Origin: Streptococcus mitis
GTDB taxonomy: Bacteria > Bacillota > Bacilli > Lactobacillales > Streptococcaceae
Assembly (NCBI GenBank): GCA_001914195.1
Contig: MKYF01000006.1
Coordinates: 1-54,915, forward strand
Direction of reading: 5' to 3'
DNA length: 54,915 nt
Under the pieces are notes generated by a model. It saw only the letters and a list, made by a program, of their open reading frames with translations, was not told the DNA's origin and made no database searches. Shown in pieces: positions 15,645 to 24,575 of this stretch (position 1 is the stretch's first letter; each line of letters opens with the position of its first letter). A program made the translations under genes and the position numbers.

Positions 15645-16979
15645 ATGAACGCGATTCAAGAATCATTTACTGATAAATTATTTGCCAACTATGAAGCAAA
15701 TGTCAAATACCAAGCGATTGAAAATGCTGCCAGCCACAACGGAATTTTTGCAGCCCTAGAACGTCGCCAAAGCCATGTAGACAACACCCCTGTTTTTTCA
15801 TTGGATTTGACCAAGGACAAGGTTACTAACCAGAAAGCATCTGGTCGTTGCTGGATGTTTGCGGCTCTCAACACCTTCCGCCACAAGCTTATCTCACAAT
15901 ACAAACTAGAAAATTTTGAGTTGTCACAAGCCCACACTTTCTTCTGGGACAAGTATGAGAAATCCAACTGGTTCTTGGAGCAAGTGATTGCGACTGCAGA
16001 CCAAGACCTAACTAGCCGTAAGGTTAAATTCCTACTTCAAACTCCACAACAAGACGGTGGTCAGTGGGATATGGTCGTTTCTCTCTTTGAGAAATACGGT
16101 GTCGTTCCTAAGTCAGTTTACCCTGAGTCCGTTTCATCTAGCAGTAGCCGTGAGTTAAATGCAATCCTTAACAAATTGCTTCGCCAAGATGCTCAAATCT
16201 TGCGTGACTTGCTTGCTTCTGGTGCAGACCAAGCGACTGTTCAAGCTAAGAAAGAAGACCTCTTGCAAGAAATCTTTAACTTTCTTGCTATGTCTTTAGG
16301 CCTTCCACCACGTACATTTGACTTTGCTTATCGCGATAAGGATAACAACTACCAAAGTGAAAAGAGCATTACTCCACAAGAATTTTACAATAAATATGTC
16401 AATCTTCCTTTAGAAGACTACGTTTCTGTTATCAATGCTCCAACTGATGACAAGCCTTACGGTCAATCTTACACAGTTGAGATGTTGGGAAATGTGGTTG
16501 GTAGCCGTGTGGTTCGTTACATCAACGTGCCGATGGAGCGCTTGAAAGAGTTGGCAATTGCTCAAATGCAAGCAGGTGAGACTGTTTGGTTTGGTTCAGA
16601 TGTCGGTCAGCTCAGCAACCGCAAAGCTGGAATTCTTGCGACAGATGTTTATGACTTTGAATCAAGCATGGACATTAAACTCACTCAAGACAAGGCTGGA
16701 CGTTTGGATTACAGCGAAAGCTTAATGACCCACGCTATGGTCTTGACAGGTGTTGACTTGGACGAAAATGGCAAGTCAACCAAGTGGAAGGTTGAAAACT
16801 CATGGGGAGACAAGGTCGGTACAGATGGTTACTTTGTTGCCTCAGACGCTTGGATGGACGAATACACATACCAAATCGTTGTCCGTAAGGAATTGCTGAC
16901 AGCAGAAGAACAAGCTGCCTATGAAGCAGAACCAATTGTACTCGCACCATGGGATCCAATGGGTGCCTTGGCCGAATAA
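15645..16979 (+). CDS. pepC: Aminopeptidase C (bleomycin hydrolase, C1B family)
   Basis: A 444-residue cytoplasmic cysteine aminopeptidase, full length. The catalytic triad is visible: Cys in NQKASGRCWMFAALN, His in MTHAMVLTGVD and Asn in KVENSWGDKVG. The C-terminal tail (APWDPMGALAE) is the arm that in the family reaches into the active site. A strong Shine-Dalgarno AAAAGGAGG precedes the ATG. It converges with the man operon, and the two share the symmetrical terminator at 16990-17023. Confidence 0.98.
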   Translation: MNAIQESFTDKLFANYEANVKYQAIENAASHNGIFAALERRQSHVDNTPVFSLDLTKDKVTNQKASGRCWMFAALNTFRHKLISQYKLENFELSQAHTFFWDKYEKSNWFLEQVIATADQDLTSRKVKFLLQTPQQDGGQWDMVVSLFEKYGVVPKSVYPESVSSSSSRELNAILNKLLRQDAQILRDLLASGADQATVQAKKEDLLQEIFNFLAMSLGLPPRTFDFAYRDKDNNYQSEKSITPQEFYNKYVNLPLEDYVSVINAPTDDKPYGQSYTVEMLGNVVGSRVVRYINVPMERLKELAIAQMQAGETVWFGSDVGQLSNRKAGILATDVYDFESSMDIKLTQDKAGRLDYSESLMTHAMVLTGVDLDENGKSTKWKVENSWGDKVGTDGYFVASDAWMDEYTYQIVVRKELLTAEEQAAYEAEPIVLAPWDPMGALAE

Positions 16980-16989
16980 AAGTATAGAA

Positions 16990-17023
16990 AAAAGGAATCA
17001 GATTTTAGAACCTGATTCCTTTT
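16990..17023. terminator. Shared bidirectional terminator, pepC and manN
   Basis: Perfect 12-bp stem AAAAGGAATCAG/CTGATTCCTTTT, with A run on one side and T run on the other. It ends both convergent transcripts. Confidence 0.88.
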
Positions 17024-17034
17024 AAGTTGCTTGA

Positions 17035-17946
17035 TTACATGATGTGAAGAACATGTGCCACAATACCCACTGCGAAGAGTGCAAGGATAATAGTGATTGG
17101 AGATACTTTTTTCTTAAGCAAGTACATGCAAAGGAAAGTAAGGAGTAGTCCTGATAGTCCAGGAATCAACATATCCAAGTTTTGTTGGAAAGTAGTAACT
17201 TTTTCAGATGTTTGAGATAATCCTTGTCCTACTTGTGCGAATGCTTCTTGGATACCTTTAGATCCTTCTGGCAATTTATCCCAATGGATATAAGCCTTTT
17301 CATCTAGTTGAACTTTGGCAACATCGAAAGCAAATTTAATATTTACCCAACGTTGAACAAGGACAGCAAGAATGAACATACCAAGGATAGAAGCACCTTT
17401 AGTGATGTCTTGAAGGATACCGCCAGACATATCTTTAGTGATTTCTGATCCAGCCTTGTATCCAATCTCTTGTGTATACCACAAGAATGACATACGAATC
17501 AAGTTCCAAAGAACGAAGAAGAGGATTGGACCTAAGATATTACCAGTAAGGGCAAGTGAAGCACCGAGTGATCCAAGGATTGGGCGTACTGTAAACCAGA
17601 ATACTGGGTCACCGATACCAGCAAGAGGTCCCATCATACCGATTTTAACCCCTTGGATAGCAGCATCATCGATCTCAACACCGTTAGCACGTTCTTCTTC
17701 AAGTGCAAGAGTAACCCCCATGATTGGAGCGGCTACATATGGGTGAGTGTTGAAGAACTCAAGATGGCGTTCAAGAGCAGCGATTTGATCTTCTTTTTTA
17801 GTGTAGAGTTTTTTAAGAGCTGGAATTAATGAGTAAGCCCAACCCAAGTTTTGCATACGTTCATAGTTCCAAGAACCTTGTAAGAAAGTTGAACGCCACC
17901 AAACTTTTTTACGATCTGATTTAGTTAATTGAAGTTTTTCAGTCAT
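17035..17946 (-). CDS. manN: PTS mannose/glucose transporter subunit IID
   Basis: A 303-residue membrane subunit of the mannose-family phosphotransferase system. It has the IID hallmarks: an N-terminal hydrophilic half (SFLQGSWNYERMQNLGWAYS-like region), the GVEIDDAAIQGVKIGMMGPLAGIGDPVFW motif, then hydrophobic segments and a C-terminal anchor. With manM it forms the membrane channel, phosphorylated sugars being delivered to glycolysis. Third gene of manLMN, 23 nt after manM. In streptococci the IIC/IID pair is also a receptor for some class II bacteriocins. Confidence 0.97.
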   Translation of the reverse strand: MTEKLQLTKSDRKKVWWRSTFLQGSWNYERMQNLGWAYSLIPALKKLYTKKEDQIAALERHLEFFNTHPYVAAPIMGVTLALEEERANGVEIDDAAIQGVKIGMMGPLAGIGDPVFWFTVRPILGSLGASLALTGNILGPILFFVLWNLIRMSFLWYTQEIGYKAGSEITKDMSGGILQDITKGASILGMFILAVLVQRWVNIKFAFDVAKVQLDEKAYIHWDKLPEGSKGIQEAFAQVGQGLSQTSEKVTTFQQNLDMLIPGLSGLLLTFLCMYLLKKKVSPITIILALFAVGIVAHVLHIM

Positions 17947-17969
17947 GATGTTTTCAGTCCTTTCTTATC

Positions 17970-18773
17970 TTAGTAGTCTTCTAGGATATCGCCGATTGGG
18001 TCGTTAGAAGTTGCGGCTCCTCCGCCACCATTTCCACCAGTTTTAGAAAGGTGAAGGTAGATAAGAGCGATAGCAACACCGATAGCACCAAATCCGATTA
18101 GAGTAATATCTGACACGGCAGCAAGCACGAAACCGATAGCGAAGAATGGCCATACTTCACGAGTTGCCATCATGTTGATAACCATAGCGTAACCAACGGC
18201 AACAACCATACCACCACCGATAGCCATACCATCTTTGAGCCAATCAGGCATAGCATTTAGAATGCTTTGTACTGTTTCAGTTGGTACCATTAGAAGGAGT
18301 GCTGCAGGGACTGCAATACGAAGACCTTGAAGAAGAAGTGCGACAAAGTGAGCACGTTCAACTGCTTTGAAGTCACCTTTTTTAGCAGAAGCATCAGCAG
18401 TGTGAACCAATCCGACAGAGAGTGTACGGACAATCATAGTCAAGAATAGACCAGCAACTGCAAGAGGGATAGCAACCGCTTGGGCAACACCGATACCTGT
18501 CTTAGTAAAGTCGCCACCAAGAACCATGATAATGGCAGCAGCAACAGAAGCAAGAGCAGCGTCAGGAGCTACGGCAGCTCCGATGTTAGCCCAACCAAGG
18601 GCAATCATTTGAAGAGAACCACCAAGGATGATCCCTGCTTCAAGGTTACCAGTAACAAGACCGATAAGGGTACAAGCTACGATTGGTTGATGGAATTGGA
18701 ACTGGTCGAGGATACCTTCAAGACCTGCTAGGAAGGCTACAACGACTACTAAAACCATAGAAATAATAGACAT
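17970..18773 (-). CDS. manM: PTS mannose/glucose transporter subunit IIC
   Basis: A 267-residue polytopic subunit IIC of the mannose family, nearly all hydrophobic. It carries the family glycine-rich block (CTLIGLVTGNLEAGIILGGSLQMIALGWANIGAA) and a short hydrophilic tail with a Gly-rich run. It is the substrate-translocating partner of IID. It lies between manL and manN in one operon, and its start is preceded by AAAGGA. Confidence 0.97.
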   Translation of the reverse strand: MSIISMVLVVVVAFLAGLEGILDQFQFHQPIVACTLIGLVTGNLEAGIILGGSLQMIALGWANIGAAVAPDAALASVAAAIIMVLGGDFTKTGIGVAQAVAIPLAVAGLFLTMIVRTLSVGLVHTADASAKKGDFKAVERAHFVALLLQGLRIAVPAALLLMVPTETVQSILNAMPDWLKDGMAIGGGMVVAVGYAMVINMMATREVWPFFAIGFVLAAVSDITLIGFGAIGVAIALIYLHLSKTGGNGGGGAATSNDPIGDILEDY

Positions 18774-18798
18774 CTTTAAAATCCTTTCATAAAATCGA

Positions 18799-19788
18799 TT
18801 ATTGCACGTTTGCTTTGTTGATCAAGTCAAACAAATCTTTTTTCGTGTCGTTTGGTACTTTACGTACGTCAAATTCAACACCAAGGTCACGCATTTTTTC
18901 AAATGTAGCAACGTCTTCTTTATCCATAGACAAAACGTTGTTAACCATTGTTTTACCAGTTGAGTGAGCCATTGATCCAACATTAAGAGTTTTGATTGGC
19001 ACGCCACCTTCGATAGCACGAAGGGCATCTTGAGGTGTTTCAAACAAGATAAGGGCATGTGTTCCTCCGAAGCGAGGATCTTTTGCAACGTCGATTAGTT
19101 TTTGGATAGGAACAACATTTGCTTTCACTTTACCTGGAGCTGCTTGTTTAATCAATTCTTTACGTAATTCGTCTTTAGCTACGTTATCTGAAGCAACGAT
19201 GATACGATCTGCTTTTGAATCTGGAGTCCAAGCAGTTGCAACTTGACCGTGAAGTAAACGAGTGTCTAGACGGGCAAGGTTGATTTTGAGTTTACCGTCT
19301 CCGATGACAGTTCCTTCTGGAATAGCAGCTTGGGCAACTGGAGCAGTTGCAGCGCTTGCTACTTCCTCAACTGGGTTTAGCTCTTCTGGAAGAGCTTTGA
19401 TGCCATCTTTGGCTTCTTTGATAATATTCGCAGCGACTTTTTCTACACCTGCAGCAGCGTCCATGAGGCGCTCTGTGTAGGCTTGGATTAACATCGGTAA
19501 GTTAAGTCCTGTGATGATGGCAAACTTACGCTCAGGATTTTCTCCCATCACGCGGCTAGCTTGGTTAAATGGAGATCCACTCCAAAGGTCAGCCAGAACT
19601 AGAACCTCATCTTCTGCGTCAAATGCAGCAACAGCGTTATTAAACTTAGCGTATAGATCATCAGGACCTTCATTTGGCATAAAGGTTACAACTTGAACCT
19701 TTTCTTGTTCACCAAAGATCATAGATCCTGACTGATGAATACCCGCAGCAAATTCGCCGTGGCTCGCAATAATGATTCCGATACTCAT
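18799..19788 (-). CDS. manL: PTS mannose/glucose transporter subunit IIAB
   Basis: A 329-residue cytoplasmic phosphoryl-transfer protein. The IIA domain (residues 1-~130) has phospho-His10 in IIASHGEF. An Ala/Pro-rich linker (about 145-165) leads to the IIB domain, whose phospho-His lies in [15 protein letters not shown]. The start is placed at the second in-frame ATG, because AAGGAGG is only one base before the first ATG but 10 nt before the second. First gene of manLMN, which imports mannose, glucose and glucosamine. Its promoter region carries a cre-like site, consistent with CcpA control. Confidence 0.97.
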
Positions 19789-19847
19789 TATTGTCATTCC
19801 TCCTTTTTTGTTTTAGTTTTCGTTTAAGAAAACTTTAAGACTTTTTA

Positions 19848-19876
19848 AGTATAAACCGTTTTCATCTAAAAATCAA
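19848..19876 (-). promoter_or_regulatory. manLMN promoter
   Basis: On the minus strand TTGATT (19871-19876), 17-bp spacer, TATACT (19848-19853). It leaves about 55 nt of leader. Confidence 0.75.
19850..19865 (-). promoter_or_regulatory. cre-like site in the manLMN promoter
   Basis: Minus strand ATGAAAACGGTTTATA matches the cre consensus WTGNAARCGNWWNCAW except at the two penultimate bases. It overlaps the spacer and -10 box, a repressing position for CcpA. Confidence 0.55.
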
Positions 19877-19976
19877 CTATTTATCATAAAATAATTAAAA
19901 AGATTACATCTGAAAATATTGATATATTGAGTTTTAGAGAAGTTTTTTTGAATCCTTATTTAAAAATTTAATATAA

Positions 19977-20003
19977 AAAAGTTGGAAGCGCATTCCAACT
20001 TTT
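19977..20003 (-). terminator. adhP terminator
   Basis: GTTGGAA/TTCCAAC stem extended by A/T pairs, loop GCGCA. Minus-strand transcripts end in a T run. Confidence 0.8.
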
Positions 20004-20022
20004 AAGATAGGTTTCTAATAGA

Positions 20023-21042
20023 TTAGTGGGTGAAGTCGAGTACCATACGTCCTTGGATTTGACCTTTTTCCATTTCGTCGAAAATGGCTACGGCATCTTC
20101 TATTGGACGTTTTTGAACAACTGGAACTACTAAACCTTCTGCACCGAATTGGAAGGCTTCTTCCAAGTCTTTACGAGTTCCTACAAGAGAACCGATGACT
20201 TGGATTCCATCTAGAACGGTTTTGACGATGCTGAGTTCCATCATTTCAGAAGGAAGGCCGACAGCGACAACGCGACCACCAGCACGAACTGAGTCAACAG
20301 CCTGGTTGAAGGCAACTTTAGATACAGCAGTTACGACAGCTGAGTGAGCACCTCCATCAGTTTTTTCCTTGATAAGTCCAGGTACATCTTCAACTTCGAG
20401 GCCGTTAATCACAATGTCAGCGCCTACTTCTTTTGCAAGGGCAAGTTTGTCGTTATTGATATCAACTGCGATGACATGAGCATTGAATACTTTTTTAGCG
20501 TATTGAACAGCTAGGTTACCAAGACCACCAGCGCCGTAAAGGACAACCCATTGGCCTGGTTCAACTTTTGCTTCTTTTATAGCTTTATAGGTTGTTACAC
20601 CAGCACATGTGATAGAAGAGGCTTGGGCTGGATCAAGTCCGTCAGGAACTTTAACAGCATAGTCTGCAGTTACGATACATTGTTCAGCCATACCGCCATC
20701 TACTGAGTAGCCGGCATTTTTCACTGTACGGCAAAGGGTTTCACGGCCAGTAGTACAGTATTCGCAAGTGCCACATCCTTCAAAGAACCAAGCAACGCTG
20801 ACGCGGTCGCCGACTTTAAGGCTTTTTACATCTGGGGCAATTTCTTTGACGATACCAACACCTTCGTGACCTAGAACACGGCCTGGTACTTGACCAAAGT
20901 CACCATGGGCAACGTGGAGGTCAGTGTGGCAAACACCACAGTATTCAATTTCTACAAGTGCTTCCCCAGTTTCAAGTGGACGGAGTACTTTTTCTTCAAC
21001 AGCAACACCAGTGCTTTCTGGATTTACAACAACAGCTTTCAT
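20023..21042 (-). CDS. adhP: Zinc alcohol dehydrogenase, AdhP type
   Basis: A 339-residue NAD-dependent medium-chain dehydrogenase interconverting ethanol and acetaldehyde. Catalytic zinc ligands are Cys in EYCGVCHTDLH, His in VLGHEGVG and a later Cys (SITCAGVT). Structural zinc cysteines are in EGCGTCEYCTTGRETLC. The Rossmann motif is GAGGLGNLAVQ, and substrate loop region GLPSEMMELS follows. The start follows AAGGAGG. It is monocistronic, with a promoter about 100 nt upstream and its own terminator. Confidence 0.95.
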   Translation of the reverse strand: MKAVVVNPESTGVAVEEKVLRPLETGEALVEIEYCGVCHTDLHVAHGDFGQVPGRVLGHEGVGIVKEIAPDVKSLKVGDRVSVAWFFEGCGTCEYCTTGRETLCRTVKNAGYSVDGGMAEQCIVTADYAVKVPDGLDPAQASSITCAGVTTYKAIKEAKVEPGQWVVLYGAGGLGNLAVQYAKKVFNAHVIAVDINNDKLALAKEVGADIVINGLEVEDVPGLIKEKTDGGAHSAVVTAVSKVAFNQAVDSVRAGGRVVAVGLPSEMMELSIVKTVLDGIQVIGSLVGTRKDLEEAFQFGAEGLVVPVVQKRPIEDAVAIFDEMEKGQIQGRMVLDFTH

Positions 21043-21144
21043 AGCTATCCTCCTTGATATTGACCGAGAACAGGGATAACGGGACTGGATTGATTTTGTG
21101 TCAACAGAGTCGAGTATGACGAGCTCTCTTGTATTTATATGTGA

Positions 21145-21173
21145 ATTATATCACAAAAGAAAGCCTTTTCCAA
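21145..21173 (-). promoter_or_regulatory. adhP promoter
   Basis: Minus strand TTGGAA (21168-21173), 17-bp spacer, TGA-TATAAT extended -10 (21145-21153). It gives a leader of roughly 95 nt. Confidence 0.6.
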
Positions 21174-21229
21174 GGTTTTGGAAGCAAAAAGTAGAACAAT
21201 CGATTAACTGGTTGATGAGACTGTGAAAA

Positions 21230-21258
21230 GAGCACAAAGACCAGCTTACAAGCTGGTC
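21230..21258 (-). terminator. Terminator of the HAD phosphatase gene
   Basis: Perfect 8-bp stem GACCAGCT/AGCTGGTC with a 4-nt loop. The minus-strand product continues TTTGTGCTCTTTT. Confidence 0.7.
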
Positions 21259-21266
21259 AGAATGGA

Positions 21267-22079
21267 CTATAAGAATAAGTCTTGCAGGGTTTTGGCAACC
21301 CCGTCTTGGTCATTGGTCAGGGTGATTTGCTCATCCGCATAAGGGAGTAGCTCTGGGTTGGCATTTTTCATGGCATAACCTTTCCCAGCAAAAGCGAGCA
21401 TTTCGGTATCATTGTGTTCATCTCCAAAGGCAATCAAATCTTTTTTGTCACGGTTCATTACCTTGAGCAAGTAGTCCAAAGCAAAGGCCTTGTTGACACC
21501 TTTTGGGGTACACTCAAGGATATTGAGCGGCCCTCCCCAGGTATTGATAGACAGTTGATGCTGGTAGAAGGCGTTCATTTCTTTTGCCAAGGCATATTTG
21601 TCACTGGCTCTGGTCTGTAACAGAATACAGTTAGGATCCTTGGTTACCAACTCAGGTTGGAATCGATCTTCAGGCTGGAAAGCTTCTACACCAAATAGTT
21701 TGGGATTAGCAATTTCTTCATTAGGATTTGTAATGTAGAATTTTTTACGATATTCTCCAGCGATAAAATCGGCTTGAATGTCCTCTGAACGTCGAACCAT
21801 GTCTAGCAGATATTTTTTGTCTACAGTCAAACACTTTTCAAAATCCCAAACTTGGTCTGGTAAATGAGTAAGGGAGCCGTTGAAATTAATCATAGGAGTG
21901 TTTAAGCCTAGTTCACGGTAGAAATCTTTTGACATTCGGTAAGGGCGCCCTGTCGTAATAATAACTTGATGGCCTTTTTCAGCAACTTTTTTAATAGTTT
22001 CTTTGGTAAAGTCAGAAATCTGACTGTCCGAGTTGAGCAGGGTTCCATCCAGGTCAACTGCAATAATTTTTTTCGTCAT
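21267..22079 (-). CDS. Cof-type HAD-IIB family phosphatase
   Basis: A 270-residue cytoplasmic hydrolase. Motif I is DLDGTLLNSD at the N-terminus, motif II is IITTGRP, and motif IV is FGDEHNDTEM, with the conserved Lys in between (TPKGVNKAFAL). The alpha/beta cap lies between motifs II and IV. Members dephosphorylate sugar phosphates, flavin or nucleotide phosphates, and the substrate here cannot be told. It is monocistronic on the minus strand, divergent from the purine permease. Confidence 0.93.
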   Translation of the reverse strand: MTKKIIAVDLDGTLLNSDSQISDFTKETIKKVAEKGHQVIITTGRPYRMSKDFYRELGLNTPMINFNGSLTHLPDQVWDFEKCLTVDKKYLLDMVRRSEDIQADFIAGEYRKKFYITNPNEEIANPKLFGVEAFQPEDRFQPELVTKDPNCILLQTRASDKYALAKEMNAFYQHQLSINTWGGPLNILECTPKGVNKAFALDYLLKVMNRDKKDLIAFGDEHNDTEMLAFAGKGYAMKNANPELLPYADEQITLTNDQDGVAKTLQDLFL

Positions 22080-22202
22080 AGGGACCTTTCTAGTGTCTTT
22101 TCAGATAAGATGTCTACTATTATAACAGAAAGCAGGCAGAAAAGCAGATTCGAAACCAAAAAAGAAATTTCATCAAATTCTTAAATAAATCAAACAAAGA
22201 TA

Positions 22203-22231
22203 TTGAAAAAGTGAATGATAAATGATATAAT
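22203..22231 (+). promoter_or_regulatory. Purine permease promoter
   Basis: TTGAAA, 17-bp spacer, TGA-TATAAT extended -10. The leader is only ~32 nt, so there is no room for a purine riboswitch. Confidence 0.8.
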
Positions 22232-22268
22232 TCTATTATTGTTCGTAAAAATTAAAAGGAGATTGATA

Positions 22269-23687
22269 ATGGACAAATTATTTAAACTAAAAGAGAATGG
22301 TACAGACGTTCGTACAGAGGTTCTCGCTGGTTTAACAACTTTCTTTGCAATGAGCTATATTCTCTTTGTAAACCCACAAATTCTTTCGCAAACAGGAATG
22401 CCTGCTCAGGGTGTATTCCTCGCAACGATTATCGGTGCAGTTGCTGGTACCCTGATGATGGCCTTCTACGCCAACTTGCCATATGCTCAAGCGCCAGGTA
22501 TGGGACTCAATGCCTTCTTTACCTTTACAGTTGTATTTGGACTCGGTTATTCTTGGCAAGAAGCCCTAGCTATGGTCTTCATCTGTGGAATTATCTCATT
22601 GATTATTACCTTGACAAATGTTCGTAAAATGATCATTGAATCGATTCCAAACGCTCTTCGCTCAGCTATTTCAGCTGGTATCGGTGTCTTCCTTGCCTAC
22701 GTAGGTATTAAGAATGCTGGGCTTTTGAAATTCTCTATCGATCCAGGCAATTATACGGTTGCAGGAGAAGGAGCTGACAAGGCTCAAGCAGCGATTACAG
22801 CAAATGCTTCAGCAGTTCCAGGATTGGTCAGCTTTAATAATCCGGCTGTTTTGGTGGCTCTTGCAGGACTTGCCATTACTATCTTCTTTGTCATTAAAGG
22901 GATTAAAGGGGGAATTATCCTCTCTATCTTGACAACAACTGTTCTTGCTATCGCAGTTGGTTTGGTAGATTTGTCTAGTATCGATTTTGCTAATAACCAT
23001 GTTGGTGCAGCCTTTGAAGACTTGAAGACAGTCTTTGGTGCAGCTCTTGGTTCAGAAGGTTTGGGAGCTTTGATTTCAGATACAGCTCGCTTGCCTGAAA
23101 CTTTGATGGCCATTCTTGCATTCTCATTGACAGATATTTTTGACACGATTGGTACCTTGATCGGTACAGGTGAAAAAGTTGGTATCGTAGCGACAAATGG
23201 TGAAAATCACCAATCAGCTAAGTTGGACAAGGCTCTTTACTCTGACTTGATTGGTACTTCAATTGGTGCCATCGCAGGTACTTCAAACGTAACGACTTAT
23301 GTTGAGTCTGCTGCTGGTATTGGTGCAGGTGGACGTACTGGTTTGACAGCCTTGGTTGTAGCTATCTGTTTTGCGATTTCAAGCTTCTTTAGCCCACTTC
23401 TAGCGATTGTACCAACAGCCGCTACAGCTCCAATCTTGATTATCGTTGGGATTATGATGTTGGCTAGCTTGAAAAATATCCATTGGGACGATATGTCTGA
23501 AGCGGTTCCTGCTTTCTTCACATCTATCTTTATGGGATTCAGCTACTCTATTACTCAAGGGATTGCAGTTGGTTTCTTGACTTACACTTTGACTAAGCTT
23601 GTTAAAGGTCAAGCCAAAGATGTTCATGTCATGATTTGGATTTTGGATGCCTTGTTTATCCTTAACTACATCAGCATGGCCTTATAA
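22269..23687 (+). CDS. NCS2/AzgA-type guanine-hypoxanthine permease
   Basis: A 472-residue membrane transporter with about 12-14 hydrophobic segments. AzgA-branch signatures are visible: EVLAGLTTFFAMSYILFVNP near the N-terminus, APGMGLNAFFTF, and the Asp/Thr-rich SLTDIFDTIGTLIGTGEK region. It belongs to the xanthine/uracil permease superfamily and most likely imports guanine, hypoxanthine or adenine. The ATG at 22269 has AAAAGGAGA upstream, and the earlier ATG lies on the promoter. Terminated at 23700-23720. Confidence 0.93.
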   Translation: MDKLFKLKENGTDVRTEVLAGLTTFFAMSYILFVNPQILSQTGMPAQGVFLATIIGAVAGTLMMAFYANLPYAQAPGMGLNAFFTFTVVFGLGYSWQEALAMVFICGIISLIITLTNVRKMIIESIPNALRSAISAGIGVFLAYVGIKNAGLLKFSIDPGNYTVAGEGADKAQAAITANASAVPGLVSFNNPAVLVALAGLAITIFFVIKGIKGGIILSILTTTVLAIAVGLVDLSSIDFANNHVGAAFEDLKTVFGAALGSEGLGALISDTARLPETLMAILAFSLTDIFDTIGTLIGTGEKVGIVATNGENHQSAKLDKALYSDLIGTSIGAIAGTSNVTTYVESAAGIGAGGRTGLTALVVAICFAISSFFSPLLAIVPTAATAPILIIVGIMMLASLKNIHWDDMSEAVPAFFTSIFMGFSYSITQGIAVGFLTYTLTKLVKGQAKDVHVMIWILDALFILNYISMAL

Positions 23688-23699
23688 TAGGATAACCCA

Positions 23700-23720
23700 G
23701 GGGGATTTCCCCCTTTTTTT
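23700..23720 (+). terminator. Purine permease terminator
   Basis: GGGGG-attt-CCCCC followed by seven T. The next gene starts only 24 nt later. Confidence 0.9.
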
Positions 23721-23744
23721 AATACAAAGTCTAGGAGATGAATG

Positions 23745-24452
23745 ATGGAAGAGAAAAGTATGTGGAAAGAATTGTTGAATCGTGCAGGATGGCTGTTAAT
23801 CTTTTTGCTGGCGACAATTTTATATCAGATTCCTATAGGGGTTACTGCTATTTTAACCTTAAGAGAAGTACCGCTATTACAGTCAGGACTGATAGTTGCT
23901 GGTATTTCGATTGTGGTTCTGGTGCTATTTATTATTGGAGCTCGTAAAACGCAATTAGCAAGTTTTAATTTTTCATTTTTTAGAGCTAAGGATTTTGCAC
24001 GATTGGGCTTGAGTTATTTAGTCATTATCTGTTCAAATATACTTGGTTCTATCTTGTTACAACTGTCAAATGAGACGACAACAAGTAACCAGTCTCAGAT
24101 TAACGATATGGTTCAGAATAGTTCTCTGATTTCCAGTTTCTTCTTGTTGGCCTTACTTGCTCCAATTTGTGAGGAAATCTTGTGCCGTGGGATTGTTCCT
24201 AAAAAGATTTTCCGAGGAAAAGAGAACTTGGGATTTGTAGTCGGTACGGTTGTGTTTGCTTTATTGCATCAACCGAGTAATTTACCTTCTTTATTGATTT
24301 ATGGAGTTATGTCGATCGTTCTGTCTTGGACGGCTTACAAGACCCAACGTTTGGAAATGTCTATCTTACTTCACATGATTGTGAATGGGGTTGTTTTCTG
24401 TTTGTTGGCTCTCGTGGTGATTTTGAGTCGGACATTAGGGATCTCTGTTTAA
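23745..24452 (+). CDS. CPBP-family intramembrane metalloprotease-like protein
   Basis: A 235-residue integral membrane protein with about six to eight spans. The Abi/CPBP (Rce1-like) motifs are present: EEILCRG (EExxxR) near residue 143, FALLHQPSN (FxxxH) near 170, and HMIVNGVVF (HxxxN) near 208. Such proteins process prenylated or bacteriocin-related peptides or protect against them; the role here is unknown. The second of two adjacent ATGs has better spacing to AGGAG. No promoter fits between the upstream terminator and this gene, so expression may depend on read-through. Confidence 0.88.
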   Translation: MEEKSMWKELLNRAGWLLIFLLATILYQIPIGVTAILTLREVPLLQSGLIVAGISIVVLVLFIIGARKTQLASFNFSFFRAKDFARLGLSYLVIICSNILGSILLQLSNETTTSNQSQINDMVQNSSLISSFFLLALLAPICEEILCRGIVPKKIFRGKENLGFVVGTVVFALLHQPSNLPSLLIYGVMSIVLSWTAYKTQRLEMSILLHMIVNGVVFCLLALVVILSRTLGISV

Positions 24453-24525
24453 GATTTTTGACAATTGCTTACTTGTTTCTACTGGGAAAAAGATGAATGC
24501 AATCGTGTCCATTTTTTTCTTTTTA

Positions 24526-24534
24526 TGGTAAAAT
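24526..24534 (+). promoter_or_regulatory. Folate (sul) operon extended -10 promoter
   Basis: TGGTAAAAT, 41 bases before the chosen folP start. The upstream ATG at 24546 would sit almost at the transcript start, which argues for the downstream ATG. Confidence 0.6.
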
Positions 24535-24575
24535 AGAGAAATAATATGGTGAAAAGCCTTGAGGGAGTGACCGAT

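Noticed and set aside
22232..22268. Purine riboswitch before the purine permease
   Set aside because: The leader is only about 32 nt and has none of the conserved three-way-junction sequence.
24546..24575. Upstream ATG as the folP start
   Set aside because: It lies about 11 bases after the -10 box and lacks a ribosome site. The ATG at 24576 has GAGGGAG and gives the known N-terminus.
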